From NCBI RefSeq assembly GCF_021130785.1, contig NW_025777943.1:16086-80085 (forward strand): DNA of 64,000 bases, given 5' to 3'. This DNA comes from Homalodisca vitripennis. Taxonomy: Eukaryota; Arthropoda; Insecta; Hemiptera; Cicadellidae. The notes below the pieces were generated by a model. That model was not told the origin of the DNA, did not search any database, and saw only the letters and a list, made by a program, of their open reading frames with translations. The translations under genes were made by a program, and so were the position numbers. This document shows, one piece after another, positions 13,212 to 47,879 of the stretch (within the stretch, counting starts at the first letter, position 1; the number at the start of each line of letters is the position of its first letter).

Positions 13212-13315
13212 GTACTTGCTCCGCCGGGACTCGAACCCGGATATCTCACTTGCCGGGTGATGTGCTACCAATATATAAAACATAACACGTCACCAACTCT
13301 GTTGGAGTAACGAGC
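13212..13315 (-). repeat. tRNA-related SINE fragment
   Basis: On the minus strand the block TCCGGGTTCGAGTCCCGG forms a textbook T-arm/B-box, followed by CGGAGCAAGT. Upstream, TGGTAGCACATCACC resembles an A-box/D-arm, and CCCGGCAAGTGAGA sits where an anticodon arm would be. The 5' acceptor strand does not pair with the 3' one and the 5' half is interrupted by AT-rich sequence, so this is not a functional tRNA gene. A diverged copy lies at 46.3 kb in the same orientation. Confidence 0.65.
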
Positions 13316-13518
13316 GATGTACCTGTACCGTGCATACCGTTGAGTCTTCTGCGTAATGAGAAGCTTGTCACAAAATCACGACATCCTCTTGCCAAGAAAT
13401 TTAGATTTTAAACTTTTAAACTTGACATTTCACAGCAGTTTCAACCCTCACACCTTAATTGCAATTTGTGTAAATTATATAGTAAAGAATTAAATGTAGT
13501 GAAGGACGACTACTCTAT

Positions 13519-13542
13519 TAGAATAGAATAGAATAGAATATA
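13519..13542 (-). repeat. 3'-terminal pentamer tail of LINE-A
   Basis: About four and a half tandem copies of TAGAA (TTCTA on the transcript strand) at the exact 3' end of LINE-A. The LINE at 58.35 kb ends with the same repeat. Confidence 0.9.
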
Positions 13543-13755
13543 TTTATTTCCTCAAAATAAAATAAACATTTACAAGTTATTCATTTTTACATAGAAAAAT
13601 TCAAAACTAAAACTCAAATGTCTTGTTGCCAGGTTTTTTAGGCTACATAAGTCCTACTTAAAAATAAACTTAAATTCAATTAAACGCCAGTTTAATTTAT
13701 AGTTTTTAAAACAAAATAAAAATATGATATTAATATATATGAGGAAATAATAGGG

Positions 13756-13781
13756 CCTCCAAGGCTAAGCCTGTTTGGAGG
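13756..13781 (-). other. 3' UTR stem-loop of LINE-A
   Basis: CCTCCAA (13756-13762) pairs perfectly with TTGGAGG (13775-13781). The interior GGCT/AGCC can extend the fold. It lies about 240 nt from the element's 3' end. 3' UTR hairpins are used for template recognition by some LINE reverse transcriptases; that role here is inference. Confidence 0.5.
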
Positions 13782-14109
13782 TTCCATCAATGTATTTTTA
13801 CAAATGGTTTATCCAGCTTCAGAATTACAAAAACATAAAATTCAACTTCTCACTCATAAACAATCAAAACAAAACACGCATCTATTTAATATGGTTAAAT
13901 TGTGCCATATAATGTAAAATAAAATAACTCCTTGTAAAATATACATTCACACACATATCCATATAAACATACATACACACATACATACATATATACATAT
14001 AACAATAAAATAATATTAATACAGCTACTACGAATATTGAAATATAAGAAATCGAACAATTAAATAACAATACCCTGCTGCAATTTTTGCTACTACAACT
14101 TTAATTTAC

Positions 14110-17022
14110 TCATCCAGGAATCTCTAGCAGTGTTTTAATCTCTTTTATACTAAATAGCCAATTTTTAAGTCTTTTTACGAATATATTTACATTTTTAGAA
14201 GTTTTAATACTCTCCAGTAATTTATTATAAATCCTAGGGGCAACGAAAATATAGGATTTCGTAAAAAAGGTTGTACAAGGTTTTGGGACAAAAAATGCAT
14301 TCCTATTCCTAAGTCTATGCTTGTATGTATTATTATCTCGAGGCATGCTACCATTCTTTTTATAGAAAAGTTTCATTACATTGTAGACAAACAAGTACTG
14401 TAATGGAAGTATTTTTAAATGTTCAAAAAGAGGACGTGAAAACTCAGTTCTATTTTTAAAGGATATTAATCTTATGAAATGTTTTTGCAGAATGTATAAT
14501 GGCTTAATGTTTGAAAAATATGTCCCTCCCCAAAAAACTATTCCATATTCTAATCTACTTTGGACCAAAGCAAAATATAACATTCGTAACAATGTTTCAT
14601 TACACATTTCTCGTAAAAAATAAAAGTATCTCAAAATATTGTTTAAATTGTTTTTTAATTTATTGATATGAATTTTCCAGTTTATTCTTTCGTCAAGATT
14701 AATTCCTAAATACTTAATGTATTCCGCTCTTTCCACAACAGCACATTTACCCGTCCCACAAACTCCCTGGTAAATAAGACAGTTAGCACACTTATATTCC
14801 AGATTAATATCAAAAATAATGTTCTTCTTTACATTAAAATTTACGTACTTGGTTTTCTCTGCACTTAATAGCATATTATTATTGGTAAACCACCATTGAA
14901 TTGCCTTAAGATCGTTTTGCATTGACGATTGAACCAGATCCCAACTTCTACCAACATAGCAAAGGGCAGTGTCATCGGCAAATGATGTAACTTTTCCTTG
15001 AAATCTGGCATTACATAGATCATTTATATAAATTATGAAAAGGGTTGCTCCCAGAACAGAGCCCTGAGGAACCCCTTGCTTTATTATACCCATTTCACTG
15101 ATGTACGAATTTATTTTAACACACTGTTTTCTTTCTAGTAAATAACTCCTAAACCATTTAAGACTAACACCCCTTATTCCACTTTTATACAATTTGTCTA
15201 ACAGAATACCATGATCAACAGTGTCGAAAGCCTTTCTTATATCTAAAAACAACCCACTGACACATTTGTTTTCATTGATTCCATTATAGATATCAGTTAT
15301 AAAATTTGACACAGCACTTTCAGTATTCATCCCTTCCCTGAAACCAAATTGATTCATGCTAAAGAAATTGTTGTTTTCTAAAAACTTAACCAATCTTTGC
15401 TTCATAATCTTTTCGTATACTTTAGAAAAACATGAAAGCAAAGATATAGGCCTGAAGTTACTGCATTTTTTATTCGAGCCTGTTTTGTATATGGGTATGA
15501 CTACTGCAGTTTTCAGACGCTCAGGAAAAACCCCAGTCTGAAAACTTAAATTAATTAAATAAGTTAGAATTTGTAATATATTACAATAAACCTGTTTTAA
15601 TAAAAAAGAACTAATTCCATCCATTCCTGGAGCTGTATTATTTTTTAGAGATTTTATTACACTTTCAACATTCTGTGGTAAGACGGGATAGATAAATATT
15701 GAACTCAGTTGGCTGGTTACCGGAAAATAGTCTTTCAATATCAGCGAAGAGAACCCAATAGGCGGAGTATTGCCTAAATCGAGATTGTCTACTATATTGA
15801 GAAAATATGAATTAAATTCGTTTGCCACTATTCTACAGTCTTGTTCAATCCTATCGCCCACCTCTAAACACACTATCCTATTATTTTCTTTCTTTTGTCC
15901 AGTCACTTCATTAACAATATTCCAAGTAGCTCTAGAATTACCCTTACATTTATCAAATTTATTAAAATAATATTCGTTTTTTACTTTTCTAATTTCCTTT
16001 TGCAAATCATTCCTAAATCTTAAGTAATATTTATTTAATTTTTCGTTACTCGGGTGTCTTTTTAAAATTTTAAAAAGTAAATTCCTTCTCTTTATTTTGA
16101 AGCAGAGTGATTCATTTATCCAAGGCTTAAGTTTCTTATTCTTAGTTTGATTCTGTATAGGGATTTTACATTGAGAAATAAAACAAACGAAAGTGTGAAA
16201 GAAACAATCGAAAGCAGATGACGCATCTGATTGGCGATACACATCAGCCCAGTCCGCACAGACCAACAGACGATTGAGCTTATCGTAATCAGTTCTATAA
16301 GCCAGGGCGGGGGTGGGGGAGGCAAGGCCACCGCCACCGTCTCTAGCCTCACACACTCCCACACACACGCGTACTAAAGAGTGGTCAGTTATGCCTGCAT
16401 GCTCAACGTCTGCCTCCACAGACATCATGTCTACACGTGAAACCCTCGCAAAGACATGATCGATGCATGTTGCTGTATCTGCTGTTATTCTCGTTGGATC
16501 ATTTAACAGACATTCAAAACCATTTACCGCCATTACCATTTTATAACTGTTTGTTGCAACTGTGTTCTCTAAAATATTAATATTTAAATCCCCTACAATT
16601 AACATGTTCTTAGTTTTACTACAATCCCTAAAATAATATGTTAAATCAGTAATAAAAGAGTCCACTGATAAAAATTGCAATCTATATAGCGCTAAAATAT
16701 GGATATCTGTATTGAAGTGTGTTATAACTATACCTACTGCATCAGCTGACGTGAAATGCACCTCAGTTGTATTGAAACTTATGCCATTCTTTACATAAAT
16801 AACTACACCACCCGCTCTATAATCATTATTGCATTTCGCTATCATTGTAAAGTCAGGAATTTCGTATAAATTTATTTCATTAGAATTTATCCATATTTCA
16901 GACAGTATAATTATATCCGGTATGTTACCTTTAGCAATCAAGTCTACAATGAATAGGTCAAAATTTTTCCTTATACTTCTAATGTTTTGATGAATTATAT
17001 TATAATACTTAATAACGTTAGT
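14110..17022 (-). CDS. LINE-A ORF2: endonuclease / reverse transcriptase
   Basis: An open frame of about 970 residues. The N-terminal APE-like endonuclease begins IIHQNIRSIRKNFD and includes ILSEIWI (catalytic Glu), VGDLNIN, IDHVFARV and TDHSLV (SDH-type catalytic His). The reverse transcriptase follows with APGMDGISS, NFRPISLLSCFSKVYEK, FLDIRKAFDTVDH, GVPQGSVLGATLF and the FADDTAL catalytic box. The C-terminal region LRMLYFALVQSRLEYG is typical of CR1/jockey-type enzymes. There is no RNase H. The protein would nick DNA and prime cDNA synthesis at the nick. No ATG lies between the upstream TAA (17023-17025) and the endonuclease start. The first in-frame ATG comes after the catalytic Glu, so initiation must be non-AUG or coupled to ORF1, or the start has been lost. 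Confidence 0.92.
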   Translation of the reverse strand, partial: TNVIKYYNIIHQNIRSIRKNFDLFIVDLIAKGNIPDIIILSEIWINSNEINLYEIPDFTMIAKCNNDYRAGGVVIYVKNGISFNTTEVHFTSADAVGIVITHFNTDIHILALYRLQFLSVDSFITDLTYYFRDCSKTKNMLIVGDLNINILENTVATNSYKMVMAVNGFECLLNDPTRITADTATCIDHVFARVSRVDMMSVEADVEHAGITDHSLVRVCVGVCEARDGGGGLASPTPALAYRTDYDKLNRLLVCADWADVYRQSDASSAFDCFFHTFVCFISQCKIPIQNQTKNKKLKPWINESLCFKIKRRNLLFKILKRHPSNEKLNKYYLRFRNDLQKEIRKVKNEYYFNKFDKCKGNSRATWNIVNEVTGQKKENNRIVCLEVGDRIEQDCRIVANEFNSYFLNIVDNLDLGNTPPIGFSSLILKDYFPVTSQLSSIFIYPVLPQNVESVIKSLKNNTAPGMDGISSFLLKQVYCNILQILTYLINLSFQTGVFPERLKTAVVIPIYKTGSNKKCSNFRPISLLSCFSKVYEKIMKQRLVKFLENNNFFSMNQFGFREGMNTESAVSNFITDIYNGINENKCVSGLFLDIRKAFDTVDHGILLDKLYKSGIRGVSLKWFRSYLLERKQCVKINSYISEMGIIKQGVPQGSVLGATLFIIYINDLCNARFQGKVTSFADDTALCYVGRSWDLVQSSMQNDLKAIQWWFTNNNMLLSAEKTKYVNFNVKKNIIFDINLEYKCANCLIYQGVCGTGKCAVVERAEYIKYLGINLDERINWKIHINKLKNNLNNILRYFYFLREMCNETLLRMLYFALVQSRLEYGIVFWGGTYFSNIKPLYILQKHFIRLISFKNRTEFSRPLFEHLKILPLQYLFVYNVMKLFYKKNGSMPRDNNTYKHRLRNRNAFFVPKPCTTFFTKSYIFVAPRIYNKLLESIKTSKNVNIFVKRLKNWLFSIKEIKTLLEIPG

Positions 17023-17308
17023 TTAAAATATTTAAAAAATAGTAATGAGTAAATTAATTTTTCCCAATGGCAGTATTATAGAATATTTCAGATATTTGTG
17101 TTTTGAAAAGAGATTAACCAATATAAGAATATTTTCATATGCATTCACATATGCACACGGATAAATATAAATATTTATGATTATCTGTCTGTTTCAAAAT
17201 TACTACGGTGTATTATGTTTATACATCTGAGCACTAATGGACACTATTTTAACATGATAATTAAGCTGTATTAAGATTAATAATGCAATTTTTAATAATA
17301 TCTAAAAC

Positions 17309-18226
17309 CTATCCAAGTCCGCCTGGCAAGTCACCTGAAAACACTGGCGCCTTCTCTTCCTTTCTGAGAAAAATTTTTCCACCTCGAACCCAGAGATACT
17401 TGAAGCTCTTTTCTTTCTTGACTTGTCGCGCCGCCGCTAGCAGACGCCTTCTCGCCTGTGATAAAGCCTCATTTATATAAATGGGCTGATCCATGCTGAG
17501 GTTCATGTGTCTGGTGGAGAAGTTGCTCTTGACACGGCGCTTCCTCAGCAGTTCCTCTTTGTCCAGACGTCGAACGAATTTGACCACAATTCCTGGTTGC
17601 GGACTGTTCGGGCCAGGTCTCCTTCCCAAGCGATGACAGTTGTCAATCATCGAGTCCGTGATCTCCAAGTCGAGCGCCTTTCCAACTTCCTTTACGACCG
17701 CCACTACGTCTTCGTTCTTCTGTTGAGGGATGCCATGTATCTCCACAGAATTGACTCTAGAGTATTGTTCCAAGTCGTCAATACGCATCTCCAGACTGCT
17801 CACTTTCTCTCGAAGGCTTCTGTTTTCCGCAGCCAGCTCGTCAATCATCCTGAGGCACTTTTCAAGGGAAGCAGTTTGCTCTTTGACAGCTTTCGTGTTG
17901 TCTTCCAGTTTATCACTCAAAGCTTCATATGATGTATTAACATTTTTTTCAGCTTGTTTTTGATTTTCAAAAATTTCCGTCACCTTTTTCATTACATCTT
18001 CCAGTGTAAGTTTTCCTTCCGTCATTTCAGAGTCGAATCTCATGCTCTTACGTCTCGTCTGAGCACAAGCCTGACACCTCCACACCAAGCCATCGACCGA
18101 TATACATTCGATGTCCGCTTTACTCATCCGGAGACAACTGCCGTGAAATTCCTTCTCACAATCACGACACTGTAACTTTACTTGCTTTGAAGTTATTGAC
18201 TTTAGACATACTTCACAGCTTGACAT
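17309..18226 (-). CDS. LINE-A ORF1: PHD-finger and coiled-coil RNA-binding protein
   Basis: An intact protein of 305 residues from the ATG at 18226-18224. This start is preferred to the further upstream in-frame codon because it opens directly on the finger (MSSCEVCLKS). The first ~55 residues form a C4HC3 PHD-like zinc finger (CEVC, CRDC, FHGSC, WRCQAC). Next comes a heptad-rich coiled coil (ENRSLREKVSSLEMRIDDLE), then a C-terminal domain (NSVEIHGIPQQ, NCHRLGRR, IVVKFVRR) of the RRM/transposase_22-like ORF1 type. Such proteins bind LINE RNA and form the ribonucleoprotein. It lies about 290 bp upstream of ORF2. Confidence 0.9.
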   Translation of the reverse strand: MSSCEVCLKSITSKQVKLQCRDCEKEFHGSCLRMSKADIECISVDGLVWRCQACAQTRRKSMRFDSEMTEGKLTLEDVMKKVTEIFENQKQAEKNVNTSYEALSDKLEDNTKAVKEQTASLEKCLRMIDELAAENRSLREKVSSLEMRIDDLEQYSRVNSVEIHGIPQQKNEDVVAVVKEVGKALDLEITDSMIDNCHRLGRRPGPNSPQPGIVVKFVRRLDKEELLRKRRVKSNFSTRHMNLSMDQPIYINEALSQARRRLLAAARQVKKEKSFKYLWVRGGKIFLRKEEKAPVFSGDLPGGLG

Positions 18227-18474
18227 CTCTAATAGTCGAATATATCGAATTGCAGTGAAAATATATATTTGCAAAAATAAAACTCCGGCAAAATGTTTAC
18301 TTTTTATATCTGGCACGCACTTATGGACGCGAAATTAATACTCGCGAGCGAGACCGGAGCGTTATCTACTAGATCCGTCTTATCTGAGTGCTGGCTCATC
18401 ACTGTTGATCATCACTGATGATCATCACGGTCATCACTGTTGAGCTATTAAGCGTACTTTCTCGTACTAAGTGA

Positions 18475-18562
18475 TAAGCATCTTTGATGGCTTACGGAAA
18501 GCCTTTGAATACGTCAACCATGAAATATTGATGAAAAAATCACTCATCGCTCTAGTTAAGAT
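18475..18562 (+). pseudogene. Scrap of a LINE reverse transcriptase
   Basis: On the plus strand one frame reads FDGLRKAFEYVNHEIL followed by MKKS. This matches the RT block LDLSKAFDxVNHEILL around the first catalytic Asp, except that a Gly stands at the expected Asp position and one residue is shifted. It is too short to classify. It lies just beyond the 5' end of LINE-A in opposite orientation. Confidence 0.55.
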
Positions 18563-18564
18563 AC

Positions 18565-19289
18565 TATTTACTGTCGACGAAATGTCATTGCACTATTAAA
18601 CACAATCACAACATAAATACTTCAGGGATTAAATCATATAGTACATAAATGAAATTATACAAAGCATTGAAAATGTGTATGATTTGAGCTGACGTTTAAA
18701 AACATTTCTCTCTGTGTTAAATGTCTTTAAGTTGAACAGATTAAAGTTAATTCCTCTGAAGTTTTAAATAAAATAGCTCGTTGCATACATGTTTAGTTAA
18801 ATTTAAGGATAGATAAAAATGTATTATTTGTCAGAAATAAGGATGACGGCTAAGTAAGTTTATAGTAGAAGAATCACTCATCTCATAAATTATCTCATAA
18901 ATTATTTATCATGAATCTGGATGGATCATATGGTTTCCCGCCCTGACGGCGTGTAGGAAAATCTCCTGTGTGCTCTTCGTTTTAAAGTAATTTATTCACG
19001 CATCTGTATCAAACCCTCTGTCTAGTTGTTACTCACTGAGTTAAAACTAATGATTTGCAGTATTTCTTAAACTAAAATACAACAATCCTCAAATTTTGGT
19101 GGAACTTTAAATTAGAGTTTATATTTATATCGTCATACATAACTAATACGTAGGATGAGTGCCGATACAAATACTCATGGTGTTATTTAATTTAAATAAT
19201 TTATATATGACACTACTAATACCTGTGTTAGTACTCATACATTGTTTTAAATTATCTAATTTTGAAAAATCATCTTAAGTTCTAGGACG
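18565..19289. other. Upstream region of the P450 gene
   Basis: No gene or clear mobile element. It contains the presumed promoter and 5' UTR of the P450. A TATATATG block at about 19203-19210, 80 bp before the ATG, is a possible TATA box, but AT richness makes this weak and an untranslated first exon further upstream cannot be excluded. Confidence 0.4.
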
Positions 19290-43917
<24,628 letters not shown>

Positions 43918-44021
43918 TTAATGTTTCATATTTACTTTTAATACGTTTTCTTTCAAAATTATATACAATATATTGGCATAAACGTAACGACGTTCCAATA
44001 TGAAGTTAAGTAGAAATTAAA

Positions 44022-44027
44022 AATAAA
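44022..44027 (+). terminator. Candidate polyadenylation signal of the P450
   Basis: AATAAA lies 105 bp after the stop codon, followed about 10 bp later by T-rich sequence. It is the first canonical hexamer downstream of the stop. Confidence 0.55.
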
Positions 44028-44029
44028 TG

Positions 44030-44980
44030 CCTTTATTGTCACTGCAAATATTTTTACTTAATCAAACAATGACAAAATTTACTGAAAACATGTTATGTTC
44101 ACTTTTTAGAAAAAAATTAAATAGTTTATGAAAATAAACGAGAGTTATTATTTCCTTCACTCGTTAAGCTATAAATAGAGAACACAGTGACCAGTTAAAA
44201 TGTTTTAATATTTCCCCATTTCTCAATTTGTTACTCGATAGTGTAGGCTATCATTCAAAAGTTTTTTTATATTTAAATATATCAATATTACACGAATCAA
44301 TATTTCATATGTTTTATTTACTTAGTCACTGACAATCCTGACAATATTACTTCAAATTTCACCTAACTTCAATAATAACTCAATCTTTATTTATCACAAA
44401 TTGTGTTTTTAATCTCAAGTAATTATTAATTTAGCGGATATTTTATTTAAGTCGTTATTTTATGGGTATTCTCTCAATTTAAATCGCATCTAAAAGTGTA
44501 ATGAACAATTTGATTCCAACTATTAATAAGTAATATTGACCACGTGTTTTAATTTCCATTTTAACATATGAAAACTAGCAAAGTGGTCATCAAGACTTTT
44601 ATATTATTTTATACAGACTACTCATATTAAAATTTGTATTTTCAGCAGCAAGACTATATTTTTTCTTTTAATATTTAAAGTTTCAACACTAATCTACTAG
44701 TAATAATAATAAATGTTTCATTGCGTTAGAAATTTGCAACTGTTGTTAAGTATAACATTTTCCATTCATCCGTCCATCTAAATCACTCTCAAACACACAG
44801 TTTCTATATGCATTCATATTAGCTATTTGAATTTTTCCAATCTTGTACCCGACCAATCTCTCAACTCAGCGGTCTCCCAATGGTGTGCCATGAACTCGTC
44901 TGTACTGTAAAATACATTTGCAATTAGAGTTTTTCAGGTGATTTTTAAATGCCTCTAGCATTGGGATACTTTTAATCGTA
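44030..44980. other. AT-rich stretch downstream of the P450
   Basis: No gene, clear repeat or RNA gene seen. Confidence 0.5.
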
Positions 44981-44989
44981 TTTAGGAAT

Positions 44990-45264
44990 CTATTGTCAAA
45001 CTGAACTCCTGCCTGTGAAGACAAAGTGTATGTACTACCGTCCTGTGTCTTTCAGTTCGATAGTTCTCCCTGCCCCTCGTTTCATAGGAATGTTTGTAGT
45101 TTTCCTAAAAAATAACGCCTTTTGCCTTAAAAAATAGACATGTCTCTAAAATATAGAGACAGGTTAGTGTCAACAGTTTCCACTTTACCATGTGCTGCAG
45201 TTTTGCAATTGTTCGAACTGCTTTTTGTAGAATCCATGAAATTATGAATATAATGCTCACAGTA
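44990..45264 (+). pseudogene. Relic of a tandem P450 copy: intron 7 and exon 8 end
   Basis: CATGAAATTATGAATATAAT then GCTCACAGTAAGTG (45234-45267) matches the end of exon 8 and its donor (HEIMDIMLA, GCAGTAAGT). The match continues into the intron with TTTAAACAAT and CATTAGA-like blocks. The 5' part of the exon is deleted: the acceptor-like TTTTTGTAGAATC joins directly to the late exon. The upstream 240 bp match intron 7 of the intact gene. Confidence 0.75.
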
Positions 45265-45752
45265 AGTGTTTAAACAATAAGTTATTAGACATTAATTTAT
45301 GTGACTAGGCTATTGAAAATTTGAGAAAGATCATGTACAAAGAGACAGTGCTACATCCCACTTGTAGGGTAATACTCTTATACCCTTCCATGCCCTCACA
45401 GCTCTGACATGTATTTCGCCAGTACTTCAATTAGGCCCTGGCTTCGTGTAAAAGATTAGACTATGAGAAGAGATAGACGCATCAATATTTTTTCTAGTTG
45501 TACATTGTTATACATTGTTTTTCTCAGGAAATGTACGATTAGCCTACGATTATATAAAATAAAATAATAAATAAGATCTTTAAAATTGTTCATTTGAGAT
45601 AAAAAAGATTGTTTGCAAATTTTTCATAAGAACTGTTTAATAATCCACTTCAATTATAATATCAACAAGCAAATCTAATGGTATCACAGGCTTAGCGTTC
45701 GAATACACAGATAGCGACGAGATGAGACGTAAAACTATCAAATATAGTATGT

Positions 45753-45806
45753 ATGGAATAAAGTACCGTACACAGATTGTGTCGCACTCTGTGTGCTTTA
45801 TTCCAT
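45753..45806. repeat. Interrupted hairpin
   Basis: ATGGAATAAAG (45753-45763) pairs perfectly with CTTTATTCCAT (45796-45806), and ACACAGA (45770-45776) pairs with TCTGTGT (45788-45794). AATAAA occurs on both strands in the arms. Confidence 0.7.
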
Positions 45807-45965
45807 GTTAACATTGTGTTTGATGGTTTCGCTTCGCATCGTGCCACTGCCTGCGTATTCGTATACCCTTACATAAGCAGTGCCAGTTTTAGCACTACTA
45901 GCGCCCTGGGTGAGATTTCTTCATCATCCCCTAACTGCAATTCAATTACATACGAAAAAAGGCTA

Positions 45966-46026
45966 CCGGCGCCCCTTTTCGTCCGGCGCCCCTTTTCGTC
46001 CGGCGCCCCTTTTCGTCCGGCGCCCC
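45966..46026. repeat. 17-bp GC-rich tandem repeat
   Basis: Three and a half copies of CCGGCGCCCCTTTTCGT lie inside an unusually GC-rich island (about 45960-46070) in otherwise AT-rich DNA. The island continues with GGGCGGTCGCCCAACC and probably belongs to a mobile element that I cannot name. Confidence 0.9.
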
Positions 46027-46295
46027 TGGGCGGTCGCCCAACCGCGCCCTACCCTAACGCCGCTCCTGTACATAAGATTATTCACTAATTAATAGCATCA
46101 CTTCTACTAGCTGCAACTTCTTCTTGTTGATTTCAATGTTACTTTATTTTATGTAGACTTTAACTAATTACAACATAATGGAGGTATAAGTATGGTACAA
46201 ACCACATGTTTATACAATTTCTCATACAGATATTTAACTAAGTTTTTATACATGGAAACAGCCTAATGTAATGTCTATAAAGATAATTTACAAAT

Positions 46296-46372
46296 GGTAC
46301 TTACTTGCTCCGACGGGAATCCAACCGAATTATTCTCTTGCCAGGCAAATACGTAATAACTATACCACAGTG
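46296..46372 (-). repeat. tRNA-related SINE fragment, diverged copy
   Basis: ACTTGCTCCGACGGGAATCC and CTCTTGCCAGGCAAATACG correspond to ACTTGCTCCGCCGGGACTCG and CACTTGCCGGGTGATGTG at 13.2 kb, in the same orientation. The B-box is more decayed here. Confidence 0.55.
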
Positions 46373-46379
46373 TCTTTAC

Positions 46380-47300
46380 TAAATATGATTCAATTACTTT
46401 TTGTAGATGTGCATATTACGTGTTTTTGTTTTTATTTTAATTCTAATGACTGTATACGTTATTTAATGGTACTTAAAAGTAGTGGTGTTTTAAATATTCA
46501 GTTGATAGACTGTATTAGATTGGATGCGAATTAGTTACTTTATTATATTCTATCTGTGAATAGACTACTCATATATGGATCTGATAAAGAAGTAGGTAGC
46601 TACACACTTTGTGAGAGTTACAGCTTGGTCTACCATGACAATAACAGACCTGACCTTGGCACAGTTTGGTGTTTCGGTCGGGACAGCTATAAATCTACTC
46701 TAATCTAAATTCTGGCCATGTCATGGAGATGGTTGTATAAAACATCACCGTTCACACTGGTGTATCTTTAGTTTTTGATACAGTTCCGTTTATGTTATAA
46801 CCTGCATTGATGGCGCAAAGTCATCATTGGCCATTCATATGAAGAAGCTCTAGCTTTCAAGGAGACTTGGTGATAGCCTACACGTGAGAATTGGTCCTTG
46901 GAAGACCCCACAATCGTAATGAATTAACTACCGGTACCGGTCTGTTTAGCGTATTGTTTATAAATATAATCACATTATGTATTGTACATTACTCAGTAAT
47001 AAATCTGATAAATTGATATTAGTTAGGTTACATAGTTTCGTCTCATTGATATTAGAATTACATTTTATTCCAGATTAATATTTAATAATTTTATATATAC
47101 TAAACAAAACAAAATAGCAACTTTTAAGACTTCTGTCAATTTGTAAAGAAATATTCATATAGACTGTATTTACTTCCATTAGGTCCAGACTTGAGTTGAC
47201 CACCGTTATCTGTTCTACTTCACAAAAACTTAAAACACAATAGAAAGCAATCATTACCCACACAGTTGTATTAGTTCTATAAAAATAGTATTTATGTACA
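46380..47300. other. Intergenic stretch without recognised feature
   Basis: AT-rich sequence with no supported gene or mobile element. Confidence 0.45.
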
Positions 47301-47304
47301 CATT

Positions 47305-47376
47305 TAGCTGAGCGTTAGCGAAGCCTTCAACTCATGGGACTGGATTTCATTTCTGTCTGTTTGATCGCACGATATC
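47305..47376 (+). repeat. Interspersed repeat head, GCTGAGCGTTAGCGAAGCC type
   Basis: GCTGAGCGTTAGCGAAGCC at 47305 is followed by ACTCATGGGACTGGATTTCA and a TTTCTGTCTGTTTGATCG block. It resembles the heads near 23835 and, inverted, near 40310. Confidence 0.45.
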
Positions 47377-47875
47377 TCAAAGACGAACTGTCCTAAAGAC
47401 TTGAAATTTTGTATGAAACTTGAGTTCAATGACAGTGCATATCCGGAACTCTTGCGTTACTCTAGTTATAAAAGTGGAACTAGATCCTCTATTTTCTAGA
47501 AGTTTGTTACTAAATAAAAATTGCAGAAGTTCCTCACCTCTTAGGTAAATATTGGTGCTGCCCCAGTAGGTGAGGTGCGTGTTGCAGTCACACCCGAGAA
47601 TAAGGGCTACACCTCTTTCTCCGCAGTACTGCAGTAGCATTTGTATTTTACTGAAGGGAAGTGTATTGAAGGGTGTGGGAAGTATGCTGAGGCAATAATC
47701 ACCTCTTTATCCCCTTGTTGTGAGGATATAGAGATTACCTACCTTTAGGGAGATCTAAAGGTCACCTCAAGCAGTGGCTCGCTCTCCTTGGGGAAGGCTA
47801 TGTTTAAACTGGGGGTCGCCAAGTATCCAGAGTTCACATACCTTATTAAAGATCAAGCTCTCCCTTGACCATGAA
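47377..47875 (-). pseudogene. Jockey/R1-like LINE endonuclease fragment
   Basis: The minus strand reads YCGERGVALILGCDCNTHLT then YWGSTNIYLRGEELLQFLFS and ENRGSSSTFITRVTQE, the APE-endonuclease region LILGCDANAHHxxWGSTDxNxRGE with its GCD catalytic block (Asn changed to Cys). Upstream on the minus strand, pieces such as GYLATP and SAYFP-like text continue the domain with frameshifts to about 47875. No RT follows. Confidence 0.75.
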
Positions 47876-47879
47876 GCCC

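Larger units (their letters stand above)
13515..18440 (-). mobile_element. CR1/L2-like LINE retrotransposon, nearly intact (LINE-A)
   Basis: In transcription order on the minus strand there is a 5' region (about 18440-18227), ORF1 (18226-17309), a gap of about 290 bp, ORF2 with endonuclease and reverse transcriptase (17022-14110), and a 3' UTR of about 570 bp with a hairpin at 13756-13781. The element ends in a pentamer tail, GAATA-type in + orientation (13519-13542). ORF2 has no RNase H, ORF1 has a PHD-like finger and coiled coil, and the 3' end is a short tandem repeat rather than poly(A). These traits together fit the CR1/L2-like group. The exact clade is inference. The 5' boundary is approximate. 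Confidence 0.9.

Noticed and set aside
13212..13315. Functional tRNA gene
   Set aside because: The T-arm is good, but the acceptor stem cannot pair and the 5' half is disrupted; a diverged dispersed copy exists.
15356..16364. Other frames within 15.3-16.4 kb
   Set aside because: Shadows of the LINE-A ORF2 on the other strand or frame.
17507..17963. Plus-strand frames of 141 and 77 residues
   Set aside because: Antisense shadows of the LINE-A ORF1.
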